64,000 nucleotides of DNA from Agrobacterium arsenijevicii (GTDB lineage: Bacteria; Pseudomonadota; Alphaproteobacteria; Rhizobiales; Rhizobiaceae), in assembly GCA_000949895.1 (NCBI GenBank), contig JWIT01000004.1, forward strand, positions 62,001-126,000. Direction: 5' to 3'. The notes beneath the pieces were generated by a model that was given only the letters and a program-made list of their open reading frames with translations, was not told the origin of the DNA and did no database searches. Made by a program: the position numbers and the translations under genes. Below are positions 17,051 through 29,253 of this stretch, one piece after another; position 1 is the stretch's first letter; every line of letters starts with the position of its first letter.

Positions 17051-17953
17051 TCAGAAGTTCCAGTTCCGTGCCTTGGCGACGACGAAGTCGCGGAAGGCTT
17101 TCAGTTTTGCAGCGTTTTTCATCTCGTCCGGGTAGCAGAAGTAGGTATCGAACGAGGGAATATCGGCGGCAAGCGACAACTGGATCAATCCCGGATCGCG
17201 CCCGACGATATAATCCGGCAAACAGGCGATACCGATTCCCAGCAGGCAGGCGCGCTTGATCGAGGTCTGGCTGTTGATCTGAAGATGCGGAATGCGGGTG
17301 TTGTCCGACGAGCGTCCCGCATTTTCCAGCCAGTTGACATCAAGCAGATAGTTGGGCGCCGGTTCACCGAAGGAGATGATGCGGTGGTTGTCCAAATCCT
17401 CGATCGACTGCGGCTCGCCGTGGCGGTTGATGTAGGACGGGGCCGCGTAGACGTGCATGTGCACCGTAAACAGCTTGCGCTGGATAAGGTCGGACTGCTG
17501 CGGCTGACGCAGGCGGATGGCGCAATCGGCGTGACGCATGTTCACGTCGAGCTCTTCATTGTCGAGTATGAGCTGGATCGACATTTCCGGATAGAGCTGC
17601 AGGAATTCCTGCACCTTGTCCGTGAGCCAGCCCTGACCGAGACCGACCGTCGTCGTCACGCGCAGCTTGCCGCTCGGCTTCTCCGTCGTTTCGGTCAGCT
17701 GCATCTTGACGGTTTCAAGCTTCAGCAGCACGTCATGGGCGGTGCGATAAAGCAGTTCGCCCTGCTCGGTGAGGATCAGACCTCTGGCGTGGCGATGAAA
17801 CAGCTTGACGCCGACATCCTGTTCTAGTGCGCTGACCTGACGGCTGATGGCCGACTGGGACAAATGCAGCTTGTCGGCAGCGTGGGTAAAAGACCCCGCT
17901 TCGGCTGCGGCATGAAATATGCGCAGTTTATCCCAGTCCAATGGCATTGCCAT
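17051..17953 (-). CDS. lsrB: LysR-family regulator LsrB/VtlR
   Basis: A 300-residue LysR-type regulator. The winged helix WDKLRIFHAAAEAGSFTHAADKLHLSQSAISRQVSALEQDVGVKLFHRHARGL is followed by the effector domain, with several cysteines (HADCAIRL, RACLLGIGIACLPDYI, YFCYPDE) that could respond to redox state. The protein and its location directly behind trxB match LsrB of Sinorhizobium and VtlR of Brucella and Agrobacterium, regulators linked to symbiosis or virulence, lipopolysaccharide, redox genes and AbcR sRNA transcription. Its start is 18 bases after the trxB stop. The tandem sRNA genes lie just downstream. Confidence 0.9.
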   Translation of the reverse strand: MAMPLDWDKLRIFHAAAEAGSFTHAADKLHLSQSAISRQVSALEQDVGVKLFHRHARGLILTEQGELLYRTAHDVLLKLETVKMQLTETTEKPSGKLRVTTTVGLGQGWLTDKVQEFLQLYPEMSIQLILDNEELDVNMRHADCAIRLRQPQQSDLIQRKLFTVHMHVYAAPSYINRHGEPQSIEDLDNHRIISFGEPAPNYLLDVNWLENAGRSSDNTRIPHLQINSQTSIKRACLLGIGIACLPDYIVGRDPGLIQLSLAADIPSFDTYFCYPDEMKNAAKLKAFRDFVVAKARNWNF

Positions 17954-17971
17954 GCCTATCCTGCCTTTCGG

Positions 17972-18946
17972 TTATTCGGCTGCTACCGCAAGCGGCTGCT
18001 GTGCGGTGAGGTACCGTTCTGCTTCAAGGGCGGCCATACAGCCCATACCGGCGGCGGTGATGGCCTGACGGTAAATGTCGTCGGTGACGTCGCCGGCCGC
18101 GAAAATACCTTCCACGTCGGTTGCGGTGGAATCGGGTGCGGTCCACATGTAACCATTGTCCTTGAGCTTCACCTTGCCCTTGAACAGTTCAACCGCCGGC
18201 GCGTGGCCGATGGCGACGAAAACACCGTCGATGGGCGTGTCGCTGATAACACCGGTCTTGGTGTCACGCAGCCGCACACCCGAGACGGAAGGCGGCATGG
18301 GTGGCTTGGCGGGAGCGCCGGTGATTTCGGCGATTTCCGTGTTCCACAGGATCTTGACGTTTTCCTTGGCGAAAAGCCGTTCCTGAAGGATTTTTTCCGA
18401 GCGGAAGCTGTCGCGGCGGTGCACGACGGTGACCGACTTGGCGATATGGGCGAGGTACAGCGCTTCCTCCACGGCGGAGTTGCCGCCGCCGACCACGATC
18501 ACATCCTTGTTGCGATAGAAGAAACCATCGCAGGTGGCGCAGGCGGAAACGCCGAAGCCCTGAAATTGCTGTTCGGTTTCGATGCCGAGCCACTTGGCCT
18601 TGGCACCGGTGGCGATGATAAGCGTATCGGCGGTCCAGACCTGACCGGAATCGGTCCTGACCACGAAGGGCCGTACATTGGTTTCAACTTCGGTGACGAG
18701 GTCGCTGACGATTTCAGCACCCACATGCGTCGCCTGCTTCAGCATCTGGTCCATCAGCCAGGGCCCCTGGATCGGATCGGCGAAACCCGGATAGTTCTCG
18801 ACATCGGTGGTGATCATCAGCTGGCCGCCCTGTTCCATGCCGGCAATCAGCACGGGTTTCAGCATTGCGCGGGCCGCGTAGATCGCCGCCGTATAACCGG
18901 CGGGACCAGAGCCAATGATCAATACCTTGGTATGACGGGCAGACAT
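17972..18946 (-). CDS. trxB: Thioredoxin reductase
   Basis: A 324-residue flavoprotein that passes electrons from NADPH to thioredoxin. FAD motif IGSGPAGYTAAIYAARA (11-27), NADPH motif VVGGGNSAVEEA (151-162), redox-active disulfide ACATCDGFF with Cys136 and Cys139, and C-terminal GIFAAGDVTDDIYRQAITAAGMGCMAA binding FAD. Length and order match bacterial low-molecular-weight TrxB. It is the first gene of the trxB-lsrB unit, which links thiol redox balance with a LysR regulator. The divergent lrp gene begins 254 bases away. Confidence 0.97.
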   Translation of the reverse strand: MSARHTKVLIIGSGPAGYTAAIYAARAMLKPVLIAGMEQGGQLMITTDVENYPGFADPIQGPWLMDQMLKQATHVGAEIVSDLVTEVETNVRPFVVRTDSGQVWTADTLIIATGAKAKWLGIETEQQFQGFGVSACATCDGFFYRNKDVIVVGGGNSAVEEALYLAHIAKSVTVVHRRDSFRSEKILQERLFAKENVKILWNTEIAEITGAPAKPPMPPSVSGVRLRDTKTGVISDTPIDGVFVAIGHAPAVELFKGKVKLKDNGYMWTAPDSTATDVEGIFAAGDVTDDIYRQAITAAGMGCMAALEAERYLTAQQPLAVAAE

Positions 18947-19199
18947 GGAAACATTCCTTTTTTAGGTGGCGGGGCCTTTCGACAGCGGACCTTCCAGCCG
19001 TAGCACGGCGGACAGGCCACAACCCCTTCGTTGGCAGGTATTTAAGGTTGTCTAGTGCCTTTATTCAAGGGCAGCCTTGCGTTACCAACAAGGCAGTTGT
19101 GGATGCGCGCGCAATTTTGTGACCGGCCGGCGGCATATTGTTGCGAATCCCGCACCGAATAGTACAAGGAAGTTCTCCAGCTTAACGAGGAACTTCTCC

Positions 19200-19667
19200 G
19201 TGACCAGCGTCGAACTCGATGCCATCGATCTGAAAATCCTGCGCGAATTGCAGCGCGACGGGCGCATGACCAATGTGGAACTGGCCGAACGGGTGGGGAT
19301 TTCCGCTCCGCCGTGCCTGAGGCGCGTCCGCAAGCTTGAAGAAGCGGGTGTGATCGAGGGTTATCACGCCATGTTGAATGCACCGAAGCTCGGTTTCGAT
19401 CTCGTCGCCTTCTGCATGGTCGGCCTCAAGCGCCAGTCGGACAGCAATCTGAAAGCCTTCGCGGCGGCGACGGGTGGATGGTCGCTGGTGCGGCAGGCAT
19501 GGATGGTATCAGGCGAAAGCGATTTCCTGCTGCATTGCATCGCCAGAAACCTGACCGAGTTTCAGGATTTCGTCATCGAGGTTCTGACGGCCGACGAAAA
19601 CGTCGATACGGTGCGCACCATGCTCACCATCCGTCAGGTCAAGCGCGTCGGCCTTGTGGAAATCTGA
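19200..19667 (+). CDS. lrp: Lrp/AsnC-family transcriptional regulator
   Basis: A 155-residue leucine-responsive-type regulator. AsnC helix-turn-helix: LDAIDLKILRELQRDGRMTNVELAERVGISAPPCLRRVRKLEEAGVI; a RAM ligand domain follows (GFDLVAFCMVGLKRQ to VDTVRTMLTIRQVKRVG). I chose the GTG at 19200 (VTSVELDAID), preceded by GAGGAAC; the frame extends back to 19077 without a suitable start. The Lrp gene beside lpsB and greA is a conserved rhizobial arrangement. It ends three bases before the convergent lpsB stop. Ligand is probably an amino acid. Confidence 0.9.
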   Translation: MTSVELDAIDLKILRELQRDGRMTNVELAERVGISAPPCLRRVRKLEEAGVIEGYHAMLNAPKLGFDLVAFCMVGLKRQSDSNLKAFAAATGGWSLVRQAWMVSGESDFLLHCIARNLTEFQDFVIEVLTADENVDTVRTMLTIRQVKRVGLVEI

Positions 19668-19670
19668 GCG

Positions 19671-20726
19671 TTACCCGCGACGCAACCCGTCATAGATCGC
19701 GCCGAGGCTTGTCGCCTCTTTTTCCAGCGGAAATGCGTTGCGCACATGCGCAAGTCCGGCACGGGCGTGGTCTTTGGCGAGAGCCGGATCGGCAAGATAG
19801 GGCTTTATCGCATCCCGCAGGGATGTGTAGTCGCCGGCCTCGACGACCATGCCGGTCTCGCCCTTGATGATCATTTCCTCATAGGCGCCGGCATTGCTGG
19901 CGACGACAGCCGTGTCAGACGCCATGGCTTCCAGTGGTGTCAGGCCGAAACCCTCGTTGCGCGAGGGTGCGACGTAAAGCGTCAGTCGCCGATACCAGGG
20001 CTTGATATCGTCCACTTCACCCTGAAACACGATGCGATCGGAAAGACCGGCTGCTGCGACACCGGCAATGAGCTTATCGGCAAAGGCCCTGTGTTCCGCC
20101 GTCACGCGGCCGGAAACGACGGCCGTCCATTCCGGGTGGGCGGGCAGAAGCTCGATCATGGCACGCACGAAGAGGTCGGTGCCCTTCTGGTGGCGCACCC
20201 GTCCGAAACAGCCGATCAGATATTGGCCCGGCAAACCGGTCGAGGCGATCGTGTCTTCGGGATCGTTTCCTGGATGAAACAGGTCGGTATCGACACCATG
20301 CATGACGACGCTGTGGGGAACTTCCAGAAACGAGCCGGAGCGGCCGCTTGTCGCAACCACGGCGTCCATCTTTGAAATCAGAAAGCGGGTATAGGCGGAA
20401 TGCCGCCTTTGCGCGGCCGAGGTGAACAGCAGCTTCACCTTCATGCGCAGCACGTCGCGCATGAAAATGCCCGGCAACATTTCGAGGTTGCGGCGGGCAT
20501 GCCAGATACGCGGACCGCCGAGCGGGCCGGTTTGCCAGAGCCGCCACAGATCACGAAAGCGCACATGCGGCAGATGCGGCGGCAGGCCCGGTCCGATGAC
20601 GGCCACCTTCTGTCCCAGCCGGTTTTGCACCGGAATAAGCTGAACGATGGTGGAGGTGACGCCGGAGAGCCTGCGCTTGAAGTTCGGCGCAAGCACCTGC
20701 ACATCTTTCAGACTGGCGTGGGGCAA
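19671..20726 (-). CDS. lpsB: LPS core mannosyltransferase (LpsB/LpcC type)
   Basis: A 351-residue GT4-family glycosyltransferase, the same length as Sinorhizobium LpsB. The N-terminus VQVLAPNFKRRLSGVTSTIVQLIP is characteristic of LpsB/LpcC; the donor-binding C-terminal half has IGCFGRVRHQKGTDLFVRAM and the EX7E region SRNEGFGLTPLEAMASDTAVVAS. LpcC transfers mannose from GDP-mannose to the Kdo of the lipopolysaccharide inner core on the cytosolic face. The first codon given is a TTG at 20726; no in-frame ATG occurs nearby, and GTG at 20702 is an alternative. Downstream of greA on the same strand. Confidence 0.88.
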   Translation of the reverse strand: MPHASLKDVQVLAPNFKRRLSGVTSTIVQLIPVQNRLGQKVAVIGPGLPPHLPHVRFRDLWRLWQTGPLGGPRIWHARRNLEMLPGIFMRDVLRMKVKLLFTSAAQRRHSAYTRFLISKMDAVVATSGRSGSFLEVPHSVVMHGVDTDLFHPGNDPEDTIASTGLPGQYLIGCFGRVRHQKGTDLFVRAMIELLPAHPEWTAVVSGRVTAEHRAFADKLIAGVAAAGLSDRIVFQGEVDDIKPWYRRLTLYVAPSRNEGFGLTPLEAMASDTAVVASNAGAYEEMIIKGETGMVVEAGDYTSLRDAIKPYLADPALAKDHARAGLAHVRNAFPLEKEATSLGAIYDGLRRG

Positions 20727-20774
20727 GATGGGTTTCCGTCTTTGCGGCTAAGGCAGGGTGTTCAGTTCAACACG

Positions 20775-20807
20775 TCAGAAAGCAATGCACCCGTTGGGGC
20801 GCATTGC
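20775..20807 (-). terminator. Hairpin between greA and lpsB
   Basis: GCAATGC / GCATTGC stem extended by CCC/GGG (20782-20807); on the minus strand it is followed only by TTTCT, so a partial terminator or attenuator is more likely than a strong one. Confidence 0.5.
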
Positions 20808-20820
20808 ATTAAAAGGACGA

Positions 20821-21297
20821 TCAGCCCCACTGTACGGCGAGAATCTCGTAACCCTTGGCGCCGCCCGGCGCGTTGACTTCGATGCTGTCGCCGACTTCCT
20901 TGCCGATGAGGGCGCGGGCGATGGGCGAGGAAATGGAAATGCGGCCAGCCTTCACATCGGCCTCCTGGTCGCCAACGATCTGGTAGGTTCTTTCCTCGTC
21001 GCTATCCTCGTCGATCAGCTTGACGGTGGCGCCGAACTTGATCTTGGAACCGGACATCTTGGAAAGGTCGATGACTTCCGCGCGCGCGGTCAGGTCTTCG
21101 AGTTCGGTGATGCGGCCTTCATTGTGGCTCTGTGCTTCCTTGGCAGCATGGTACTCGGCATTTTCCGAAAGGTCGCCATGGGCGCGCGCTTCCGCAATTG
21201 CCTCGATGATACGGGGACGCTCCTCCTGCTGGCGAAAGCGCAGCTCCTCCTGCAGCTTAATGAATCCACCGTGAGTCATCGGTACTTTTTCTACCAT
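20821..21297 (-). CDS. greA: Transcription elongation factor GreA
   Basis: A 158-residue protein with the standard GreA layout. The N-terminal coiled coil reads [50 protein letters not shown] and carries the acidic tip (D and E in GDLSENAEY) that enters the RNA polymerase secondary channel. The C-terminal FKBP-like domain includes [52 protein letters not shown]. It stimulates cleavage of backtracked transcripts. The lpsB gene follows on the same strand after a weak hairpin. Confidence 0.96.
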   Translation of the reverse strand: MVEKVPMTHGGFIKLQEELRFRQQEERPRIIEAIAEARAHGDLSENAEYHAAKEAQSHNEGRITELEDLTARAEVIDLSKMSGSKIKFGATVKLIDEDSDEERTYQIVGDQEADVKAGRISISSPIARALIGKEVGDSIEVNAPGGAKGYEILAVQWG

Positions 21298-21878
21298 TTT
21301 TTTATCCTTCGCAGTCCTGTCGCTTTACTTGCAGACACAAAAAGAAACAGGTTCCGGAGGGGAACTCCGGAACCATGCCAAAATCATAACTGAGCCGACT
21401 ATATCAGAAGACGACAGCGAAATGCCAGCAAATTTGAGACTGGCATATTTCCGTATGAATTCATGTGCTTAACTGGCATCATTGACATTTTTCAAGTGGA
21501 CATAGAGTGAACATGTCCATGGGGAAACCGATCGGGACAACCGTTGGCGATTTTTTCCGACGCGGCGAAATACAATTTGTCGTGCCTCCCGCAAAATGAC
21601 GAAACACAACTCTCCGGCATCTGGCGACACAGGCTCCACGGAGGGGGCACACCTCTTCCCCGTAGGTGGGAGAAAGGGGCGCAGACGGCACGCTTCGGAA
21701 AGAACAGGGGTATTCACAATATTAGTCGGGTACTTTTTGTATGTGTATCTATGATTATTTATTTATGTTTTTAATTTGAAATAATAATTTACTATTTATC
21801 AAATCGTGAAATTTATTGAAATTTTATACTTGATAACATAATTGAACCGATTGGATTTATCTATTGCGTGGACACGTT
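21298..21878. other. Long intergenic region with AT-rich half
   Basis: 581 bases without a supported gene. The stretch about 21640-21690 (CTCTTCCCCGTAGGTGGGAG) resembles a degraded rhizobial intergenic hairpin element and gives a spurious minus-strand frame. From about 21720 to 21850 the base composition is very AT-rich compared with the flanking genes, and this lies directly upstream of the diguanylate cyclase gene. I see no clear sigma-70 promoter. Confidence 0.6.
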
Positions 21879-23018
21879 ATGTTTGGCGAACTCGATCTTA
21901 CAACAGTCATACTGATGCAAAAGTGTTCTTACATCGTTGGGCTGTTGAGTTTCATCTATCTGAAATTGACAAATCGCAGTTTGCCCGGTCTGGTTGCTTT
22001 GGCGATGGGCTTTGCAGCCATGGCAATCGGCTCCACGCTTGCGGGTTATGGCGAATGGGGGATAGTTTCGCCGGCCTTTTGGCAGTTCGGCAGCGTCATA
22101 TTCGGTATTGCGGGTTATGCGCTGATCTGGCTCGGTCTGAAAACCCTCAGCGATGGACGCGCGCCCGGCTGGCGTACCGTCTTCGTTATCTGTCTGATCG
22201 CGGTGTTGGCGCTTGTCGTCGCGCAACACGTTGCTGACAACAATGCGTTTCGTGCGGCCCTGTTCAACGCCTGCGCGGCTCTGGCCTATATTGGGGGAGC
22301 GGCCGTTCTCTTTGCCGGCTGGCGCAGAGAGCCGCTCCTGTCCCGACTGGCGCTTGCGGCCATCACGGGTATTTCCGGGCTCGTATCGCTGTTGGTGGTG
22401 AAAAGCATGCTTTTCCCCGGTTATGCCACCATCGATATCGTCGATGCGTTTTTCTTCATCATCACATTGAACTTTGCAATCGCCCTGTTCGTGATGATCC
22501 TGGTGGCGGAGCGCTCCGAGCGGAAGTTGCTGGTTCTTGCCAACACCGATCCGCTGACGGGGGTCAAGAACCGTCGCTTCTTTTTCCAGGCCATGCCCGC
22601 GATGCCTGATCCTGCCGATGCGGCGATGTTGCTCGATATCGATCACTTCAAGTCGATCAACGACCGTTTCGGCCACGCCGTCGGCGACAACGTCCTGCAG
22701 GAAGTGGCGAAGCGAATCAGTGGCAGCATACGTGGTGGTGATGTGCTGGCGCGTTATGGCGGCGAGGAATTCATCATTTTCCTGCCGGGTGCGGGCGTTG
22801 AGAAAGCCTGCATGATCGGCGAGCGCATTCGCGATGCCGTGTCGATAACCGAGGTCGATTGCGGCAGCTTGCGTGTCGGCGTGACGGTCAGCATCGGCAT
22901 CGCGACCAGCGGCGACTTGCGCTGGGACCTCCAGACATTGGCGGAAATGGCGGATCGCGCCCTCTATCGCGCCAAGACGGAAGGTCGCAATTGTGTGCGT
23001 AAGGCGCTGGCGGCGTAA
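21879..23018 (+). CDS. Membrane-bound diguanylate cyclase (GGDEF)
   Basis: A 379-residue protein with about six N-terminal transmembrane helices (residues about 10-205) and a C-terminal GGDEF domain. The GGDEF domain begins LANTDPLTGVKNRRFFF, has DIDHFKSINDRFGHAVGDNVL, and the active site RYGGEEFIIFLPG (GGEEF, catalytically competent). An RxxD inhibitory site is not evident at the usual five-residue spacing. It should make cyclic-di-GMP at the inner membrane under control of an unknown signal sensed by the helices. ATG at 21879 follows no clear ribosome site; a TTG at 21864 is an alternative. Preceded by the AT-rich stretch. Confidence 0.9.
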   Translation: MFGELDLTTVILMQKCSYIVGLLSFIYLKLTNRSLPGLVALAMGFAAMAIGSTLAGYGEWGIVSPAFWQFGSVIFGIAGYALIWLGLKTLSDGRAPGWRTVFVICLIAVLALVVAQHVADNNAFRAALFNACAALAYIGGAAVLFAGWRREPLLSRLALAAITGISGLVSLLVVKSMLFPGYATIDIVDAFFFIITLNFAIALFVMILVAERSERKLLVLANTDPLTGVKNRRFFFQAMPAMPDPADAAMLLDIDHFKSINDRFGHAVGDNVLQEVAKRISGSIRGGDVLARYGGEEFIIFLPGAGVEKACMIGERIRDAVSITEVDCGSLRVGVTVSIGIATSGDLRWDLQTLAEMADRALYRAKTEGRNCVRKALAA

Positions 23019-23044
23019 GGCTCCCCAACGACTTTCGTAAGGTA

Positions 23045-23085
23045 AAACAAAACGCCGCGGGCATGGTGACCCGCGGCGTTTTTAT
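23045..23085. terminator. Bidirectional terminator between cyclase and carB
   Basis: AACGCCGCGGG / CCCGCGGCGTT stem (23051-23080) with A residues on the left and TTTTTATTAT on the right serves both convergent genes. Confidence 0.9.
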
Positions 23086-23132
23086 TATCTTCAGTACCGG
23101 AAAACCCTGAATGTTTCCCGCTTCGGCAGAGC

Positions 23133-26621
<3,489 letters not shown>

Positions 26622-26777
26622 GGCTCTCTCGTTCCGCGTTTTGGTTGCGCAAAACACCAGCCAGGGTGAAAGATCACCGGCCGGGGCGCGCAATTCAAAG
26701 TTTTCAGGCTAGAAGCGGCTTATAGGCAAATGTTTTTGAGAACGGAACCCCATAAATTCCGGAATCGACAGAAACTC

Positions 26778-27599
26778 TTAACCGGCAGGGGCATGTGCGG
26801 CGAAACGGGCCTGCACCGCCATATTATGGGAGCGGCTGACGGGGATTTCCGAACCGTCCCTTGTCATGACATGCAGACGGCCCGCCTGTTTACGCAATGA
26901 GACGACGTCGGCATCGGCAATCCAGTGGGAGCGGTGCACCTGCAAGCCTTGCGTATCGCCGATTTCCTTCATCGCATCGGCAAAACGCAACAGAACCAGC
27001 TGACGTCCTCGCGTCGTCACCACCTCGGTGTAGTGATCCTGCACCGACAGTCTCAGCAATTCGCCGCGCTTTTGCGGCGGTAGCCGCTCCAGCAGCGGCG
27101 CGGTGCTTTTCACCTCGCGATCGGCATCTCCATTGGCGTCCGTAACAGCCTCCGCTGCCGTTTCGAGCGTTTGGCAGGCGGTGAGATAACTCAGCAAGCA
27201 AAAGATCGCACAGAGCGGCAGGGCGGACAGGCTGCTTTTCAGAAAGGAGGCGAAACTCATTTCCTTGCCGGAAAAGACCTGGTTCGTGATGGTCAGCAGC
27301 AGCCCGATCGGCAGGGCTGCCGTTAGAGAGCCGATCATCATGCGCGTCAGCATGTTTTCGATGCTGCCGGCAAGCATGGTGTTGGCGAGGATGGAAAAGG
27401 ATATGGCGATTGTCCAGGCACCGGCCTGAATGACTGTCCAGTAAAGCAGCCGGTCGGCGAAACTCATGGTTTCACTTGTTCCGAAAGGCCCGGTCACGAT
27501 GAAGATCGCCAGCACGGCGAGAAATGTCAGCCACAGCCTGCGCGATTGCAGGATGGCGTGCATTTCACGAAGCGTGGATTGCAAATATGGGTGATCCAC
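26778..27599 (-). CDS. Membrane-anchored LytTR-domain regulator
   Basis: A protein of about 273 residues. Four hydrophobic helices occupy the first half (LWLTFLAVLAIFIVTGPFG, LLYWTVIQAGAWTIAISFSILA, MMIGSLTAALPIGLLLTIT, LSALPLCAIFCLLSYLTA). The C-terminal LytTR DNA-binding domain runs LRLSVQDHYTEVVTTRGRQLVLLRFADAMKEI to VHRSHWIADADVVSLRKQAGRLHVMTRDGSEIPVSRSH. I chose the GTG at 27599 (VDHPYLQ) because GCAGGAAAAC sits upstream; the ATG at 27644 has no ribosome site. It has no receiver domain, so it may sense directly through the membrane. Divergent from the DUF2306 gene. Confidence 0.85.
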   Translation of the reverse strand: MDHPYLQSTLREMHAILQSRRLWLTFLAVLAIFIVTGPFGTSETMSFADRLLYWTVIQAGAWTIAISFSILANTMLAGSIENMLTRMMIGSLTAALPIGLLLTITNQVFSGKEMSFASFLKSSLSALPLCAIFCLLSYLTACQTLETAAEAVTDANGDADREVKSTAPLLERLPPQKRGELLRLSVQDHYTEVVTTRGRQLVLLRFADAMKEIGDTQGLQVHRSHWIADADVVSLRKQAGRLHVMTRDGSEIPVSRSHNMAVQARFAAHAPAG

Positions 27600-27691
27600 G
27601 AAGTTTTCCTGCGGTTGGCGCCAATCCGTTTTTCCTGCGCGCATGTTTTGCCGAAATTGCTGGCGATTTCAACCAAGCCGAAACAGCATCC

Positions 27692-28180
27692 ATGTCATTA
27701 CAGCCTTTGTTAGATGCACCGCTTGCCGTGCAGTTCCATGTCGCCACCGTCATTCCAGCAGCCGTTCTCGGCGCCTTCATTTTCCTGCGGCCCAAGGGGA
27801 CAGCCATTCACCGGCTGCTCGGCAAGATCTGGGTGGCGCTGATGATCGGGACGTCCGTTTCGACTTTCTTCATCCATGAATTGAGGGTGTTTTACGGTTT
27901 CAGCCCCATCCATCTTTTGTCGCTTTTGACCATATATGGCTGTCTGCAATCGGTCTATTTCGCGCGCCGAGGCGATATCAAGCGCCATATGCGCATCATG
28001 CAAAGTGTTTATCTCGGCGGTATTGTGATTGCCGGTGGTTTCACCTTCGTTCCGGGGCGCATCATGCACGAGATTGCTTTCGGTGACGGCAACCCCGGTT
28101 TTGTGGTGCTTTTCGCCGGTGTTCTCGTATTTGCCCTGCTGTTTCTGACCGTTCTGCGGCAAAGGCGGCGAACTGCCTGA
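27692..28180 (+). CDS. DUF2306-family membrane protein
   Basis: A 162-residue membrane protein with about five helices. Landmarks include FHVATVIPAAVLGAFIFLRPKGTAIHRLLGKIWVALM, SPIHLLSLLTIYG, and GDIKRHMRIMQSVYLGGIVIAGGFTFVPGR; the spaced His residues in HRLLG, SPIHLLS and KRHMRIM are typical of DUF2306 and could bind haem or metal. ATG at 27692 (MSLQPLLDAPL); the frame extends back into the LytTR gene but that part is not coding. It is divergent from the LytTR regulator and is its most likely target. Function unknown. Confidence 0.8.
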   Translation: MSLQPLLDAPLAVQFHVATVIPAAVLGAFIFLRPKGTAIHRLLGKIWVALMIGTSVSTFFIHELRVFYGFSPIHLLSLLTIYGCLQSVYFARRGDIKRHMRIMQSVYLGGIVIAGGFTFVPGRIMHEIAFGDGNPGFVVLFAGVLVFALLFLTVLRQRRRTA

Positions 28181-28278
28181 ACGAATGCGCTTTCTCCTCA
28201 AGCTTTCCTCCGGAACAAGATGTATTATAGTGCCGTTATAAGGTAGCTTGTTCAGGCTACGTTCGCGGGGAGAAAAGC

Positions 28279-29211
28279 ATGGAATGGAGAGGGCGCCGCC
28301 AGTCGGACAATATCGAGGACCGGCGCGGCATGTCGGCGGGACCGGGGCCATCCGGTAACGATCCTTTTTCCCGTGGTGGAATGCGCGTGCCGATCGGGCG
28401 TCGCGGTGGTGGCATCGGCATCGGCGGTCTTCTGCTGATTCTCGCAATCAGCTGGGTGCTCGGCATCAACCCGCTGACGCTGCTTTCGGGCGGCGACATT
28501 TCACTGGATGGCGGCGGCACCACGCAGCAATCCGGCACTCAGCAGGCGGGCACGCGGCCGCAAGGCCAGTCGTCGGACGATACGACGGCTTTCGTGCGCA
28601 CTGTGCTTGCCGAGACCGAAGATACCTGGAGCGGCATTTTCCAATCCGCCGGCCAGACCTATGAAAAACCGACGCTGGTGCTGTTTTCCGGACAGGTATC
28701 GTCCGCCTGCGGTTACGCCTCGGCTGCCAGCGGCCCGTTCTATTGCCCGGGCGACCGCAAGGTCTATCTCGACACCGCTTTCTTCAAGGAACTGGACCAG
28801 CGTTTTGGCGCGGCCGGCGATTTCGCGCAGGCTTATGTGATTGCGCATGAGGTGGGCCACCATATCCAGAACCTGACCGGCGTCCTGCCGGAGTTCAATC
28901 GTCGCCGCCAGTCCATGAGCCAGGTGGACGCCAACAAGATGTCGGTGCGTGTCGAGCTTCAGGCGGATTGTTACGCCGGCATCTGGGGCAAGTTCACCGA
29001 GCAGAAGGGCATTCTCGATGCCGGCGACCTAGAGGAAGCGTTGAACGCCGCGCACCAGATCGGCGACGACACCCTGCAGAAGCAGACTCAAGGTTACGTG
29101 GTGCCGGATAGTTTCAACCACGGCACCTCGGCGCAGCGCATGGAATGGTTCAAGCGCGGCTACCAGAACGGCCGCGTCGCGGATTGCGATACGTTCTCGG
29201 CGAATATCTGA
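28279..29211 (+). CDS. YpfJ-type neutral zinc metallopeptidase
   Basis: A 310-residue predicted membrane-anchored metallopeptidase. The N-terminus is disordered and basic (MEWRGRRQSDNIEDRRGM), with one transmembrane helix at about residues 44-66 (IGGLLLILAISWVLGINPLTLL). The catalytic part holds AYVIAHEVGHHIQNLTGV, the HExxH zinc motif, then QADCYAGIWG with the third ligand region. Length, layout and the closing SFNHGTSAQRMEWFKRGYQNG match the YpfJ family (neutral zinc metallopeptidase). Substrates are unknown; the catalytic domain is expected in the periplasm. A terminator follows the stop. Confidence 0.9.
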   Translation: MEWRGRRQSDNIEDRRGMSAGPGPSGNDPFSRGGMRVPIGRRGGGIGIGGLLLILAISWVLGINPLTLLSGGDISLDGGGTTQQSGTQQAGTRPQGQSSDDTTAFVRTVLAETEDTWSGIFQSAGQTYEKPTLVLFSGQVSSACGYASAASGPFYCPGDRKVYLDTAFFKELDQRFGAAGDFAQAYVIAHEVGHHIQNLTGVLPEFNRRRQSMSQVDANKMSVRVELQADCYAGIWGKFTEQKGILDAGDLEEALNAAHQIGDDTLQKQTQGYVVPDSFNHGTSAQRMEWFKRGYQNGRVADCDTFSANI

Positions 29212-29226
29212 GAATAAGACAGGTGA

Positions 29227-29252
29227 GGGGGCTTTAAAGGCCCCCTTTTTTA
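29227..29252 (+). terminator. Terminator of the metallopeptidase gene
   Basis: GGGGGC / GCCCCC stem (29227-29245), loop TTTAAAG, followed by TTTTTTATTT. It lies between convergent genes. Confidence 0.85.
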
Positions 29253-29253
29253 T

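Noticed and set aside
21469-21717. 82-codon minus-strand frame with a PPTGKRCAP-like segment
   Set aside because: The segment comes from a degraded intergenic hairpin (CTCTTCCCCGTAGGTGGGAG), a common source of false genes in rhizobia.
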